Translations under genes and position numbers: made by a program
Notes under the pieces: generated by a model
Database searches by the model: none
What the model was told of the DNA's origin: nothing
What the model saw: only the letters and a program-made list of their open reading frames with translations
From: Candidatus Brachythrix odensensis
GTDB lineage: Bacteria > Chloroflexota > Anaerolineae > J036 > Brachytrichaceae
Assembly (NCBI GenBank): GCA_016714465.1
Contig: JADKDT010000008.1
Span: forward strand, 167,997-231,996
Reading direction: 5' to 3'
Length of the DNA: 64,000 nt
Shown: piece by piece, positions 57,557-64,000 of the stretch
Numbering within the stretch: the stretch's first letter is position 1
Layout: each line of letters opens with the position of its first letter

Positions 57557-58831
57557 TTAGGGACTCAGGCGCGGATCCACAACCTGACCAGACAGTCGCG
57601 ACGCCTCGGCCGCAAACGCCAGCAAATGGCTGGCGAGCGATGCGCGGGCCGTTGTGCGCTGCGGCGATGACTCGCCGTGCAGCGCGCGCCCGAAATCGGC
57701 CATGAGGCCGTCGTCACCCCCGCCGTGACCACCCGCGACCGAGTCGGGGCGGATGACCTCGATCGGGCCGCCGCCATGCGGATGTATCCGAAGCTCGGTG
57801 ACGCCCCCGTAGCCAAATTCGCCATACAAAGTTGCCTGCGTGCCGTCGAAGCGCACGGTCCGTCCCTCGCGATCGGAGTGACCGTGCATGGTGAAGGCGC
57901 AAGTCGCCCCACCCTCAAATTCCATGGCCACGACCTGGTGGTCGACCACGTCGTTGTCGCAGTGATAGACGCAGCGGCCATACGGGCTGGTGCGCAGGGT
58001 CTCGCGGCGTTCCGCCGCGGTTGCCCCGCCCTCCAGCGCGCCCAGCATAAAGGCGGGGGTGGCGGGCGGATCGGACCAGCCGGGTTCGGCCGAATAGACC
58101 CGCGGCGCGTACCACGCGCACGTGTCGGCGGCCGGGCAGCCGTCGAGGCAGCGCGCGGGCGCGCCGGCCGGCGCCTGGTCCGCCCGAAAGTGCATCAGCG
58201 AGCCAAACGAACTGAGTCGAGTAGCGGGCCGGCCCATCACCCAGAGCAATATGTCGAGATCATGGCAGGACTTGGCCAGGATCATCGGGCTGGACTTGGC
58301 CGTATTGCCCCAACTCCCCCGCACAAAGCTGTGGGCCATGTGCCAGTACGACGCGTTCTCGCGGTACTCGATCGTGACGATATCACCCAGCCGTCCACTG
58401 GACACGATTTCGCGCAGGGCCGAGAAGAACGGGGTGTAGCGCAAGACATGGCACACCTGGAGCAGCCGGCCCGAGCGCTCGGCCGCCTCAACAAGCAATC
58501 GACAGTCGGCCGCCGTTTGAGCCATGGGTTTCTCGAGCAGGACGTCGTAGCCCGCCTCGAGGGCCGCCACGGTCGGGTTCACGTGCATCGTGTCGTGGGT
58601 GGTCACTATAACCGCGCGCGCAAATCGCGGCAGGGCCAGGGCATCCTCCCAGCGCGCAAACTGGCGCTCGGCCGGGATGGCGTGATCGGCGCCCATCCGC
58701 TCGCGGCGGACGGCATTTGGCTCGGCGATGCCGACAACTCGAAATTCGTCCGGGTGGGCGAGCGCATACGCCCCGTAGGCGCGGGCGCCGCGGTTGCCGG
58801 CGCCCAGGATGAGTAGATCGATGGGTGTCAT
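57557..58831 (-). CDS. Gfo/Idh/MocA family oxidoreductase
   Basis: 424 residues. The Rossmann motif is LLILGAGNRGARAYGAYALA, the EKP block GYDVLLEKPMAQTAADCRLL, and the C-terminal domain carries VEYREN-like ITIEYRENASYWHMAHSFVR, then ILAKSCHDLDILLWVMG (the D..H pattern) and a cysteine-rich insert (CLDGCPAADTCAWYAPRVY) that is less usual and may bind a metal. The subfamily resembles glycoside-modifying or inositol-type oxidoreductases; the substrate is unknown. It is separated from the Nudix gene upstream by a perfect palindrome. Confidence 0.88.
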   Translation of the reverse strand: MTPIDLLILGAGNRGARAYGAYALAHPDEFRVVGIAEPNAVRRERMGADHAIPAERQFARWEDALALPRFARAVIVTTHDTMHVNPTVAALEAGYDVLLEKPMAQTAADCRLLVEAAERSGRLLQVCHVLRYTPFFSALREIVSSGRLGDIVTIEYRENASYWHMAHSFVRGSWGNTAKSSPMILAKSCHDLDILLWVMGRPATRLSSFGSLMHFRADQAPAGAPARCLDGCPAADTCAWYAPRVYSAEPGWSDPPATPAFMLGALEGGATAAERRETLRTSPYGRCVYHCDNDVVDHQVVAMEFEGGATCAFTMHGHSDREGRTVRFDGTQATLYGEFGYGGVTELRIHPHGGGPIEVIRPDSVAGGHGGGDDGLMADFGRALHGESSPQRTTARASLASHLLAFAAEASRLSGQVVDPRLSP

Positions 58832-58844
58832 CTCTTTTTTTTCC

Positions 58845-58889
58845 TTTCGCGAGTGATCGCCCCGGCCGCCGGGGCGATCACTCGCGAAA
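58845..58889. repeat. Perfect palindrome flanked by T- and A-runs
   Basis: TTTCGCGAGTGATCGCCCCGG arms, 45 bases, with TTTTTTTTCC before and AAAAATCG after on the plus strand. On each strand the T-run comes before the stem and the A-run after it, the reverse of an intrinsic terminator. It lies 8 bases past the Nudix stop. Confidence 0.88.
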
Positions 58890-58897
58890 AAATCGTT

Positions 58898-59920
58898 TTA
58901 GGGCAGGCCCGGAACGAAGGCCCGGACAATCCAGGCATGGTCCTCGGCAAGAGACTCGGTGGACTGAGCGAAGCGCTCAAGCGGCCACCACTCGGCCCGG
59001 GCAGCGTCATCGCCCGCGCGCACGGCGGGAGGCGAGGCATCGCCAAGGTCGAACAAGGTGCCGTGGGTGATTGTCCGTCCTCGCACGGAGCGTTCGGGCG
59101 CGTCGAAGACGCGGGTGGCGCGGATCGCCGCGCGCAGGACGTTTCGGGAGACAGTGATGCCCGTCTCCTCGCCCAACTCGCGCAATGCGGCCTCGACCAC
59201 CGTTTCGTCCTGCTCGACAAAACCACCCGGCAGCGCCCACAGTTCTTTCGCAGGGGCATGGCTGCGATGAATCAACAGGATGTGGCCGGACGCGATGACG
59301 ACGGCGTCGGCGGTGACGAAGATTGGCGGATACGGCGCGCCGCGCCACGCATCGGCCAGTTGATCGACCCAGGCCTGCTCCTCCATAAGTCGGGTCATGA
59401 CAGGGTCGACCCGGGATGCGTCCAGCGAAGCGACAAGGGCGGGGGGCACCCTGGCCTGCCAGGCAATTCCGGCACCAAGGTAGTCGGCCCGGGCGGCGGC
59501 CTCTGCCGCCAGATCTGGGCGCGCCACGGGATCCACGCGCAGGCGCGCGCTGTATCCGCGCAGGGAGAGCGATTCCGCGTCATCCTGAGTTGAAACCAAC
59601 GCAACCGCATCGAGTTCCGCGCCAGCGGCCGCCATGGCGCTCCGCAATTCTGCCGCCCAGCGGGCGGGCTGATACAACTGATCGCGCACACCAATGACGC
59701 TCACCCGTTTTCCGGCCCCCGCCGGCAAAATCCGCCGAACATGGGCTTCGCGTTGCGCGCATGACCATGGCCGACGGGTGGACGGTGCGCTGTCCAGTCC
59801 GTCAAGCGCGATGATCAGACGCTCGCAGGCCTCCAGGGCGCCAAGAATCGTCTGAACGTCAGAATCCAGGATCGGCTGAAAGCGCGCGAAGAGCAATCCG
59901 ACGGGATACAGTCGGCTCAT
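58898..59920 (-). CDS. NadM-like nucleotidyltransferase domain (degenerate) fused to Nudix hydrolase
   Basis: 340 residues with the layout of bifunctional NMN adenylyltransferase/ADP-ribose pyrophosphatase. The N-terminal part begins YPVGLLFARFQPILDSDVQT; the usual RFQPFHxGH motif has lost the HxGH residues, so adenylyltransferase activity is doubtful. The C-terminal Nudix box is intact: GGFVEQDETVVEAALREL followed by GEETGI, preceded by LLIHRSHAPAKELWALPGG and followed by a substrate loop (VFDAPERSVRGRTITHGTLF) like that of ADP-ribose pyrophosphatases. It starts 2 bases after murA, so the two are cotranscribed. Confidence 0.82.
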   Translation of the reverse strand: MSRLYPVGLLFARFQPILDSDVQTILGALEACERLIIALDGLDSAPSTRRPWSCAQREAHVRRILPAGAGKRVSVIGVRDQLYQPARWAAELRSAMAAAGAELDAVALVSTQDDAESLSLRGYSARLRVDPVARPDLAAEAAARADYLGAGIAWQARVPPALVASLDASRVDPVMTRLMEEQAWVDQLADAWRGAPYPPIFVTADAVVIASGHILLIHRSHAPAKELWALPGGFVEQDETVVEAALRELGEETGITVSRNVLRAAIRATRVFDAPERSVRGRTITHGTLFDLGDASPPAVRAGDDAARAEWWPLERFAQSTESLAEDHAWIVRAFVPGLP

Positions 59921-59922
59921 GT

Positions 59923-61200
59923 CTACCCGCGCCGCTCGATCTGGGCGCCCAGACCGCGCAGCTTTTCCTCAAAGCGCTCGTAGCCCCGATCAATCTGTCC
60001 CACGTTGCCGATGACGCTCCGCCCTTCGGCGCACAAGGCGGCGATGACCAGCGCCACCCCGGCCCGAATGTCGGGGCTCTGCACCACCTCACCCCGCAAT
60101 CGCGTAACGCCTTGCACGACGCAACGGTGCGGGTCGCACAAAACGATGCGGGCGCCCATCGCAATGAGCTTGTCGACGAAATACAGCCGGCTCTCGAACA
60201 TTTTTTCGTGGATGAGGACGGTTCCATTCGACTGTGTCGCAGCGACGACGGCAACGCTCATCGCATCTGCCGGGTAACCCGGCCAGGGCGCGTCCGAGAT
60301 GGTCGGAATGCTGCCGCCAAAATCCGGGTCGACTTCAAGCTTCTGGCCTCCCGGGACAAACACATCCTCGCCCGCGATCTCGAAGCGGATTCCCAGTTTT
60401 TCGAGCGAGATCTGGGTCATCCGCAGCTGGCGTGGCGCTGCGTCGCGAATAAGCACGCCATCGCCGCACACGGCGCCGAGCACGATAAAGCTCGCGACCT
60501 CGATGTTGTCGGCCCCCACGGTGTATTCGCACCCGTGCAATCGCGGCACACCCTGAATCAGCAGGGTGTTCGACCCGATGTTCTCAATCCGCCCGCCCAT
60601 GCGGTTGAGGCAGTGGCACAAATCCTGGACGTGGGGCTCGCTCGCCGCGTTATGCAGCACCGTCGTCCCTTTCGCCAGCGCGGCGGCCATGATGGCATTC
60701 TCGGTTGCAGTCACGCTGGCCTCATCCAGCATGATATCGGCGCCCACCAATCCCGCGGACCGCAGCCGGAACAGCCCGTCATAGTCGACGGTCGCGCCCA
60801 GGCCCTTGAACGCCAGAAAATGGGTGTCGAGCCGGCGCCGCCCGATCACATCGCCACCGGGAGGCGGCAGCGAGACATCGCCGGTGCGGGCCAGGAGCGG
60901 GCCGGCAAGCAAGATGCTGGCCCGAATCTCGCGGCACAGGCGCGGATCCAGCGCGCCCACGTCGATGTCCTTCGCGTCGATGCGCACGGTATTTGGCTCT
61001 GGCCAGTCCACCCGCGCCCCAAGCGCCTCGACGAGATGCAGGAGCGTCATCACATCGCTGATGCGCGGCACATTCCGCAGGGTGACCGGCTCTTCGGTCA
61101 GCAGCGCAGCGGCAATGAGCGGAAGCGTGGCGTTCTTGTTTCCGGAGGCGCGAACCTCGCCCTTCAGGCGCAGGCCGCCGTCGATGATGAATTCAGACAT
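59923..61200 (-). CDS. murA: UDP-N-acetylglucosamine 1-carboxyvinyltransferase
   Basis: 425 residues. MurA adds enolpyruvate from PEP to UDP-GlcNAc, the first committed step of peptidoglycan synthesis in the cytoplasm. It starts FIIDGGLRLKGEVRASGNKN with the UDP-binding Lys22, has RNVPRISDVMTLLHLVEALG, SLPPPGGDVIGRRRLDTHF, GCEYTVGADNIEVASFIVLG and TQSNGTVLIHEKMFESRLYF. At the PEP-reactive position the usual cysteine is aspartate (Asp117), as in mycobacterial and chlamydial MurA, a change known to give fosfomycin resistance. It overlaps no upstream gene; the Nudix gene follows 2 bases later. Confidence 0.96.
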   Translation of the reverse strand: MSEFIIDGGLRLKGEVRASGNKNATLPLIAAALLTEEPVTLRNVPRISDVMTLLHLVEALGARVDWPEPNTVRIDAKDIDVGALDPRLCREIRASILLAGPLLARTGDVSLPPPGGDVIGRRRLDTHFLAFKGLGATVDYDGLFRLRSAGLVGADIMLDEASVTATENAIMAAALAKGTTVLHNAASEPHVQDLCHCLNRMGGRIENIGSNTLLIQGVPRLHGCEYTVGADNIEVASFIVLGAVCGDGVLIRDAAPRQLRMTQISLEKLGIRFEIAGEDVFVPGGQKLEVDPDFGGSIPTISDAPWPGYPADAMSVAVVAATQSNGTVLIHEKMFESRLYFVDKLIAMGARIVLCDPHRCVVQGVTRLRGEVVQSPDIRAGVALVIAALCAEGRSVIGNVGQIDRGYERFEEKLRGLGAQIERRG

Positions 61201-61240
61201 GGGAAATAGAGTGTACCCGGAAGCGCCGCCTCGTTTAAAG

Positions 61241-61295
61241 AATTGTCGAGATCACCATCCCCGCGCTTCGCGCGGGGATGGTGATCTCGACAATT
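61241..61295. repeat. 55-base perfect palindrome, CGAGATCAC subfamily
   Basis: AATTGTCGAGATCACCATCC plus CCGCGC arms close on TTC, 8 bases past the stop of the 61304-61751 gene and 40 bases before the murA start. Confidence 0.9.
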
Positions 61296-61303
61296 GTTTC
61301 GCG

Positions 61304-61751
61304 TCAAGCCTGCCGATAGTGATGCTCGACGAAGCGCTTCCAGCCATTCTTGTTGCGCGATTCGACCATCCAGTGGAAGCCACCGCCGGGATCGGGCCAA
61401 TAAGCCTGGCGGGCGAGGCCGGCCGGCATCTGGGCCTCGAATGTCAACGCCTCGGGATGCAGATCGGGCGCTGCGGCGAGTTTCCCCGTTGAGCGCTTGC
61501 CATCCGAGGTGAAGGACAGAAAGCCAGCCCGCCATCGTCGCCGGGGGCGAACACGGCCAGCTCCTCATAACGGGTCTGGCCGAATTCCCAAACGGCGGTC
61601 AGGATCACGACCGCGCTGCCGGCCGCGCGCGCAAACACGCGCCGGCAGGTCACCGGACCCTGCGGCGATTCAGCCTTGGCCACCCACGCGCCGATCCAGC
61701 GGGTCGAACGGGCCAAGCTTGCCGCGGCCCCTTTTTCCAGAGTTTTGCCAT
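61304..61751 (-). CDS. Unrecognised small protein, lipocalin/DUF1579-like, with three frameshifts
   Basis: The minus strand encodes about 149 residues spread over three frames. MAKLWKKG (start 61751) needs one base fewer in the A5G4 run, giving RGKLGPFDPL; one base fewer again near 61700 gives IGAWVAKAESPQGPVTCRRV and LTAVWEFGQTRYEELAVFAP; one base more near 61525 gives LSFTSDGKRSTGKLAAAPDL and a C-terminal FHWMVESRNKNGWKRFVEHH. The G.W...(E/Q)G start and strand-rich pattern suggest a small beta-barrel of the DUF1579 or heme-binding lipocalin-like kind, but I am not sure. Three indels in 450 bases is the densest error cluster besides the ABC gene. Confidence 0.55.
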
Positions 61752-61768
61752 GTCTGTTTTCCCATCGT

Positions 61769-61811
61769 CCAGAGGCGATATGCCCGGCTTCGCCGGGCAT
61801 ATCGCCTCTGG
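61769..61811. repeat. Perfect palindrome after DUF2891
   Basis: CCAGAGGCGATATGCCCGG arms around CTTCG, 5 bases past the DUF2891 stop. The CCAGAGGCGATAT arm is the same as that of 34949-35030 and close to that of 22711-22777. Confidence 0.9.
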
Positions 61812-61815
61812 AAAC

Positions 61816-62827
61816 CTACTGCGCGGTCAACGCATAGAGCAAAAAGCTCGGCGCCCAGTGCGAGACCATGTAATCCTCGTGCAGGGCATCCTCCCAGCCC
61901 GCCTCGAGATGGGCCTGCGCGAGCGCCGCGCAGGCTGAGCCCAACGGATTCGACTCAGATAACGCCTGGCCGATGCCGCGCAGCATCCAGGCCCGCGACA
62001 AGTTCAGCCCGCAGAAGTGAGCGAGCTGGCCGTCGGCGTAGTCGGCGACCCGGGCCGGAGGCAGGCGCTGGGCCAGCGTTTCGGCGGCGTCGGGGCCAAG
62101 AAAATCATCCAGCCAGCCGGCAAACGCGGCCGGTTCGAGGACGCGCCGCATCAGGTCGGCTTCGGCCAGGGCCGGCGAGACGAAATCCGCGGCTGAGGGC
62201 TCCCACGCCAGCGGCGCGCCCCGGTCAGCCAAATAAAACCGCCGACTACTCGCCCGGAGACGATCGCCCAAGCTGGTTTCGCCGGCTGCCGCGCACCAAT
62301 CCAGGGCAAAACCAAGCGCGAACGCAGTCTGGTTGTGCATCCCCGTGCGCACAGGCAGAGGCAGGCGGGCCGCGTAACGGTCCAGGGCGGCAGCCGCGTG
62401 AGCCTCCAGCGGCACCACCGCCGAGCGCCAGCCCGCGCCGCCGTCGCCCGCCAGACCTCGCAACTCCTCCCCAAGCTTCAGGACCCAGGCCATGCCATAG
62501 GGAACCTCAGCTCGGAAACGTGGACAGATAGGCCATCTCGGCCGCGATCACCTCCGGCGTGAAGGCCACGTCGAGGGCCGCGTGGATGGCCGGCCTGAGC
62601 GGATGCGCCGGAAAGAGCCTGAGCGCGCGGACGATCTGCCAATACCCGTGAACGGCCGAGTGCCAGTCGTAGCAGCCGAAGAAGGCCGGATGCAATTGGC
62701 GGGGCGTGCCGAGATCGGCCTCGAACCGCAGGCGCAGGGCGAGGCCGTTGGGATACTCGCGGGCCAGATTCGCCAGCGTCACGGGCAGAAAGCGCAGTGA
62801 CAGGTCATAGGTCGAGGGGATGTCCAT
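61816..62827 (-). CDS. DUF2891 family protein, frameshifted
   Basis: About 336 residues in two frames. The first (62827-62507) has PVTLANLAREYPNGLAL, FFGCYDWHSAVHGYWQIVRA and AHPLRPAIHAALDVAF; the second continues EVPYGMAWVLKLGEELRGLA, VRTGMHNQTAFALGFALDWC, a C-terminal FCGLNLSRAWMLRGIGQAL and YMVSHWAPSFLLYALT. Both halves are DUF2891 blocks, an (alpha/alpha)6-toroid-like family of unknown activity. The join (TTTCCGAGCTGAGG near 62505) needs a single-base change. A palindrome lies at its 3' end and another upstream. Confidence 0.85.
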
Positions 62828-62855
62828 CGATCACCACTCCTTAAAGCGACCCTGG

Positions 62856-62917
62856 AAACATCCGGCGAGATCACAGTCCCCGCGCTCCGCGCGGGGACTG
62901 TGATCTCGCCGATGTTT
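62856..62917. repeat. Two-part palindrome, GCGAGATCAC subfamily
   Basis: Inner perfect stem 62864-62910 (GGCGAGATCACAGTCCCCGC plus GC, TCC loop) with outer AAACATC/GATGTTT. It lies 25 bases past the GNAT stop and just upstream of DUF2891. Confidence 0.9.
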
Positions 62918-62941
62918 GAGGAAGACTCCTCGCAGAACCCA

Positions 62942-63436
62942 CTAAAAGAGATGAACCATTACAAATGAACGACCGCCAACGCGATTGGTGATCTCGTCAA
63001 CCACATCAAACCCAAAACGTTCATACAGCCGGATTGCGGGGTTGTCCTCGCGGACCGACAGCACGACTCCAGGATGGTGGTCTCGGGCCTTGTCCAGCAG
63101 CGCGCCCAGAAGTGCCCCGCCCAGGCCGCCGCCGGTATTGCCGGGTTCGACCGCAATCGCGATCTCGGGGAAATCCTCGGGGACGAGCGGATAGCCCCGC
63201 TCGGCGATGGAGAAAGCGCGCAGCCAGGCCGCGCCAATAGGCTGGCCGGATTCGTCTTCGGCGATGACACCCAAATCGCCCGCGCGCCCCCACCCGTCGA
63301 CATATTTGGCCAGCAGGCCATCCCCTTTCGCATCGTCTGAGCTGCCAGAGCCGTCCTTGTTCATGTGCGCGGCAAAATACAGCATGTCCCACAGGAAGGG
63401 CTCATCCGAAGCGCGGGCATAGCGCAGGCGCGGCAT
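62942..63436 (-). CDS. GNAT family N-acetyltransferase
   Basis: 164 residues. The GNAT core has LGVIAEDESGQPIGAAWLRA (strands 2-3), PEIAIAVEPGNTGGGLGGAL (strand 4 and the acetyl-CoA pyrophosphate loop, normally Q/RxxGxG/A, here NTGGGLGG), ALLDKARDHHPGVVLSVRED and NPAIRLYERFGFDVVDEI, the usual N..A..LY...GF end. It starts RLRYARASDEPFLWDMLYFA. Substrate and role (small molecule or protein acetylation) are unknown. It is a single gene between two hairpins. Confidence 0.9.
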   Translation of the reverse strand: MPRLRYARASDEPFLWDMLYFAAHMNKDGSGSSDDAKGDGLLAKYVDGWGRAGDLGVIAEDESGQPIGAAWLRAFSIAERGYPLVPEDFPEIAIAVEPGNTGGGLGGALLGALLDKARDHHPGVVLSVREDNPAIRLYERFGFDVVDEITNRVGGRSFVMVHLF

Positions 63437-63463
63437 GGGGCAAGTCTAGCCGCGAAAACGAAA

Positions 63464-63492
63464 ACGCGCGAGACCCGGGGGGTCTCGCGCGT
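63464..63492 (-). terminator. Hairpin after the Thr/Pro-linker protein
   Basis: Stem ACGCGCGAGACC/GGTCTCGCGCGT around CGGGG, 25 bases past the stop. On the minus strand it is followed by TTTTCGTTTT, so it is probably a true terminator. Confidence 0.7.
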
Positions 63493-63516
63493 ACAAACTC
63501 GAGGAGGGCGTGTTCG

Positions 63517-64000
63517 CTAGAAATCCAAGACGCTCAGTTTGCCATTGTCAGTGCCATCGCTGACCCACACCCAGTTCCCGGTGCCGGTAGCGGCGCAGCG
63601 GGCGGTGTACTCGTAAAGCCCTGGCGGGAGCGTCAACAGGGTCACTTTGTATTCGTCGTTGTCGCCTTGATCCGTGAAGTAGGTCATGCCCTGAGTCTGG
63701 ATATTCGACCAGCTACCTCCGAAGGAGGCCACCTCACCGTAGTAGACCTGGCATTCGATCCCCGCGCCCTGGCCAGGCGGAATGACAGTCTCGGGCGCGT
63801 CGATTCCCCGCAACGTCACGCCCGGCGCATAGACCTGAACATAGACATCGAAGTTACCCCCAAAAGGAATGAGGTTCGACTGATTCTTGTCAGGCCACAG
63901 CTTCCCCACAAAACTCAGCGTGACGGGCGTCGCGGTCGGTGTCGATGTGGGCGGCACCGGCGTGTCGGTCGGCGTCGCCGTGGGCGGCACGGGCGTGTCG
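63517..64000 (-). CDS. C-terminal part of a secreted protein with Thr/Pro linker (partial)
   Basis: The open frame runs off the right edge of the window. The visible 160 residues begin with a Thr/Pro-rich spacer (PPTATPTDTPVPPTSTPTAT) of the sort that separates domains in secreted Chloroflexota-like proteins. It ends in a beta-rich domain: LSFVGKLWPDKNQSNLIPFG, FDVYVQVYAPGVTLRG, IDAPETVIPPGQGAGIECQV, LPPGLYEYTARCAATGTGNW and WVSDGTDNGKLSVLDF. The layout (WPDK, electro-shock of strands, GNW.W..) resembles an extracellular Ig-like or CBM-like module that can recur many times. The function is unknown, and the start lies outside the window. Confidence 0.7.
   Translation of the reverse strand, partial: DTPVPPTATPTDTPVPPTSTPTATPVTLSFVGKLWPDKNQSNLIPFGGNFDVYVQVYAPGVTLRGIDAPETVIPPGQGAGIECQVYYGEVASFGGSWSNIQTQGMTYFTDQGDNDEYKVTLLTLPPGLYEYTARCAATGTGNWVWVSDGTDNGKLSVLDF

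Noticed and set aside
61241..61295. Ordinary rho-independent terminators for all gene-end palindromes
   Set aside because: Most lack a T-run on the relevant strand, and at 58845 the T-run lies on the wrong side; only 15361-15395, and less clearly 30905 and 63464, fit.

Overview
The window is 64 kb of GC-rich bacterial chromosome, densely coding, with housekeeping genes (scpA, rpoC, ruvB, murA, transketolase, nnr) mixed with surface and transport genes. Secreted proteins with Pro/Thr-rich spacers, C-termini of the form (F/L)(I/L)PL(V/I)xR, beta-propellers, TupABC and clostripain/CHAT peptidases suggest a Chloroflexota (Anaerolineae-like) organism. That placement is inference from gene style, not from a marker tree. 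No tRNA, rRNA, CRISPR array, transposase or phage gene was seen.

Layout. 0-3.5 kb: tail of a dehydrogenase, a lipoprotein, a glycosyltransferase, scpA and a membrane-anchored LamG-like protein. 3.6-8 kb: rpoC, with no rpoB beside it. 8-13 kb: M20 peptidase, TolB-like propeller protein, homospermidine synthase. 13-21 kb (+ strand): a CLC-type channel with four CBS domains, then an operon of a two-subunit ABC exporter, a Gfo/Idh/MocA oxidoreductase and a truncated hemoglobin. 21-28.4 kb: a zinc-ribbon/propeller membrane protein and a giant secreted metalloprotease-like protein. 28.5-34 kb: mobA, CYTH-CHAD, an S51-like/CysS-tail fusion, DUF2277, a membrane hydrolase. 34.4-38.2 kb: a sulfur operon (DsrE2, DsrC/TusE, DUF1641, SQR-like flavoprotein) with a PocR-type regulator. 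38.4-43.4 kb: cupin, oxidoreductase, msrA and a tungstate transporter (tupABC). 43.5-47.9 kb: a tightly coupled cluster of a C11 clostripain-like peptidase, an unrecognised 357-residue protein with hydrophobic segments, a CHAT peptidase and a lipoprotein. 48-64 kb: BtuF-like protein, sugar transferase, ruvB, nnr, pepE, tkt, a secreted glucose/sorbosone dehydrogenase, oxidoreductase, Nudix protein, murA, DUF2891, a GNAT enzyme and the tail of a Thr/Pro-linker protein.

Two patterns cut across the window. First, about twenty long, nearly perfect palindromes sit within tens of bases of stop codons. Several share arms, and many have a GCTTCGC/GCGAAGC tip. Only one has a clear T-run, so most are not ordinary terminators. 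One pair of arms at 57.2-57.5 kb appears split by a second inverted repeat. Second, many genes carry single-base frameshifts, including the essential rpoC and clusters of three or four in one gene. Because compensating +1/-1 changes restore conserved protein sequence, these look mostly like consensus or assembly errors, so the coordinates of those genes are best read as whole loci. The peptidase cluster at 43.5-47.9 kb is the best candidate for an undescribed system.
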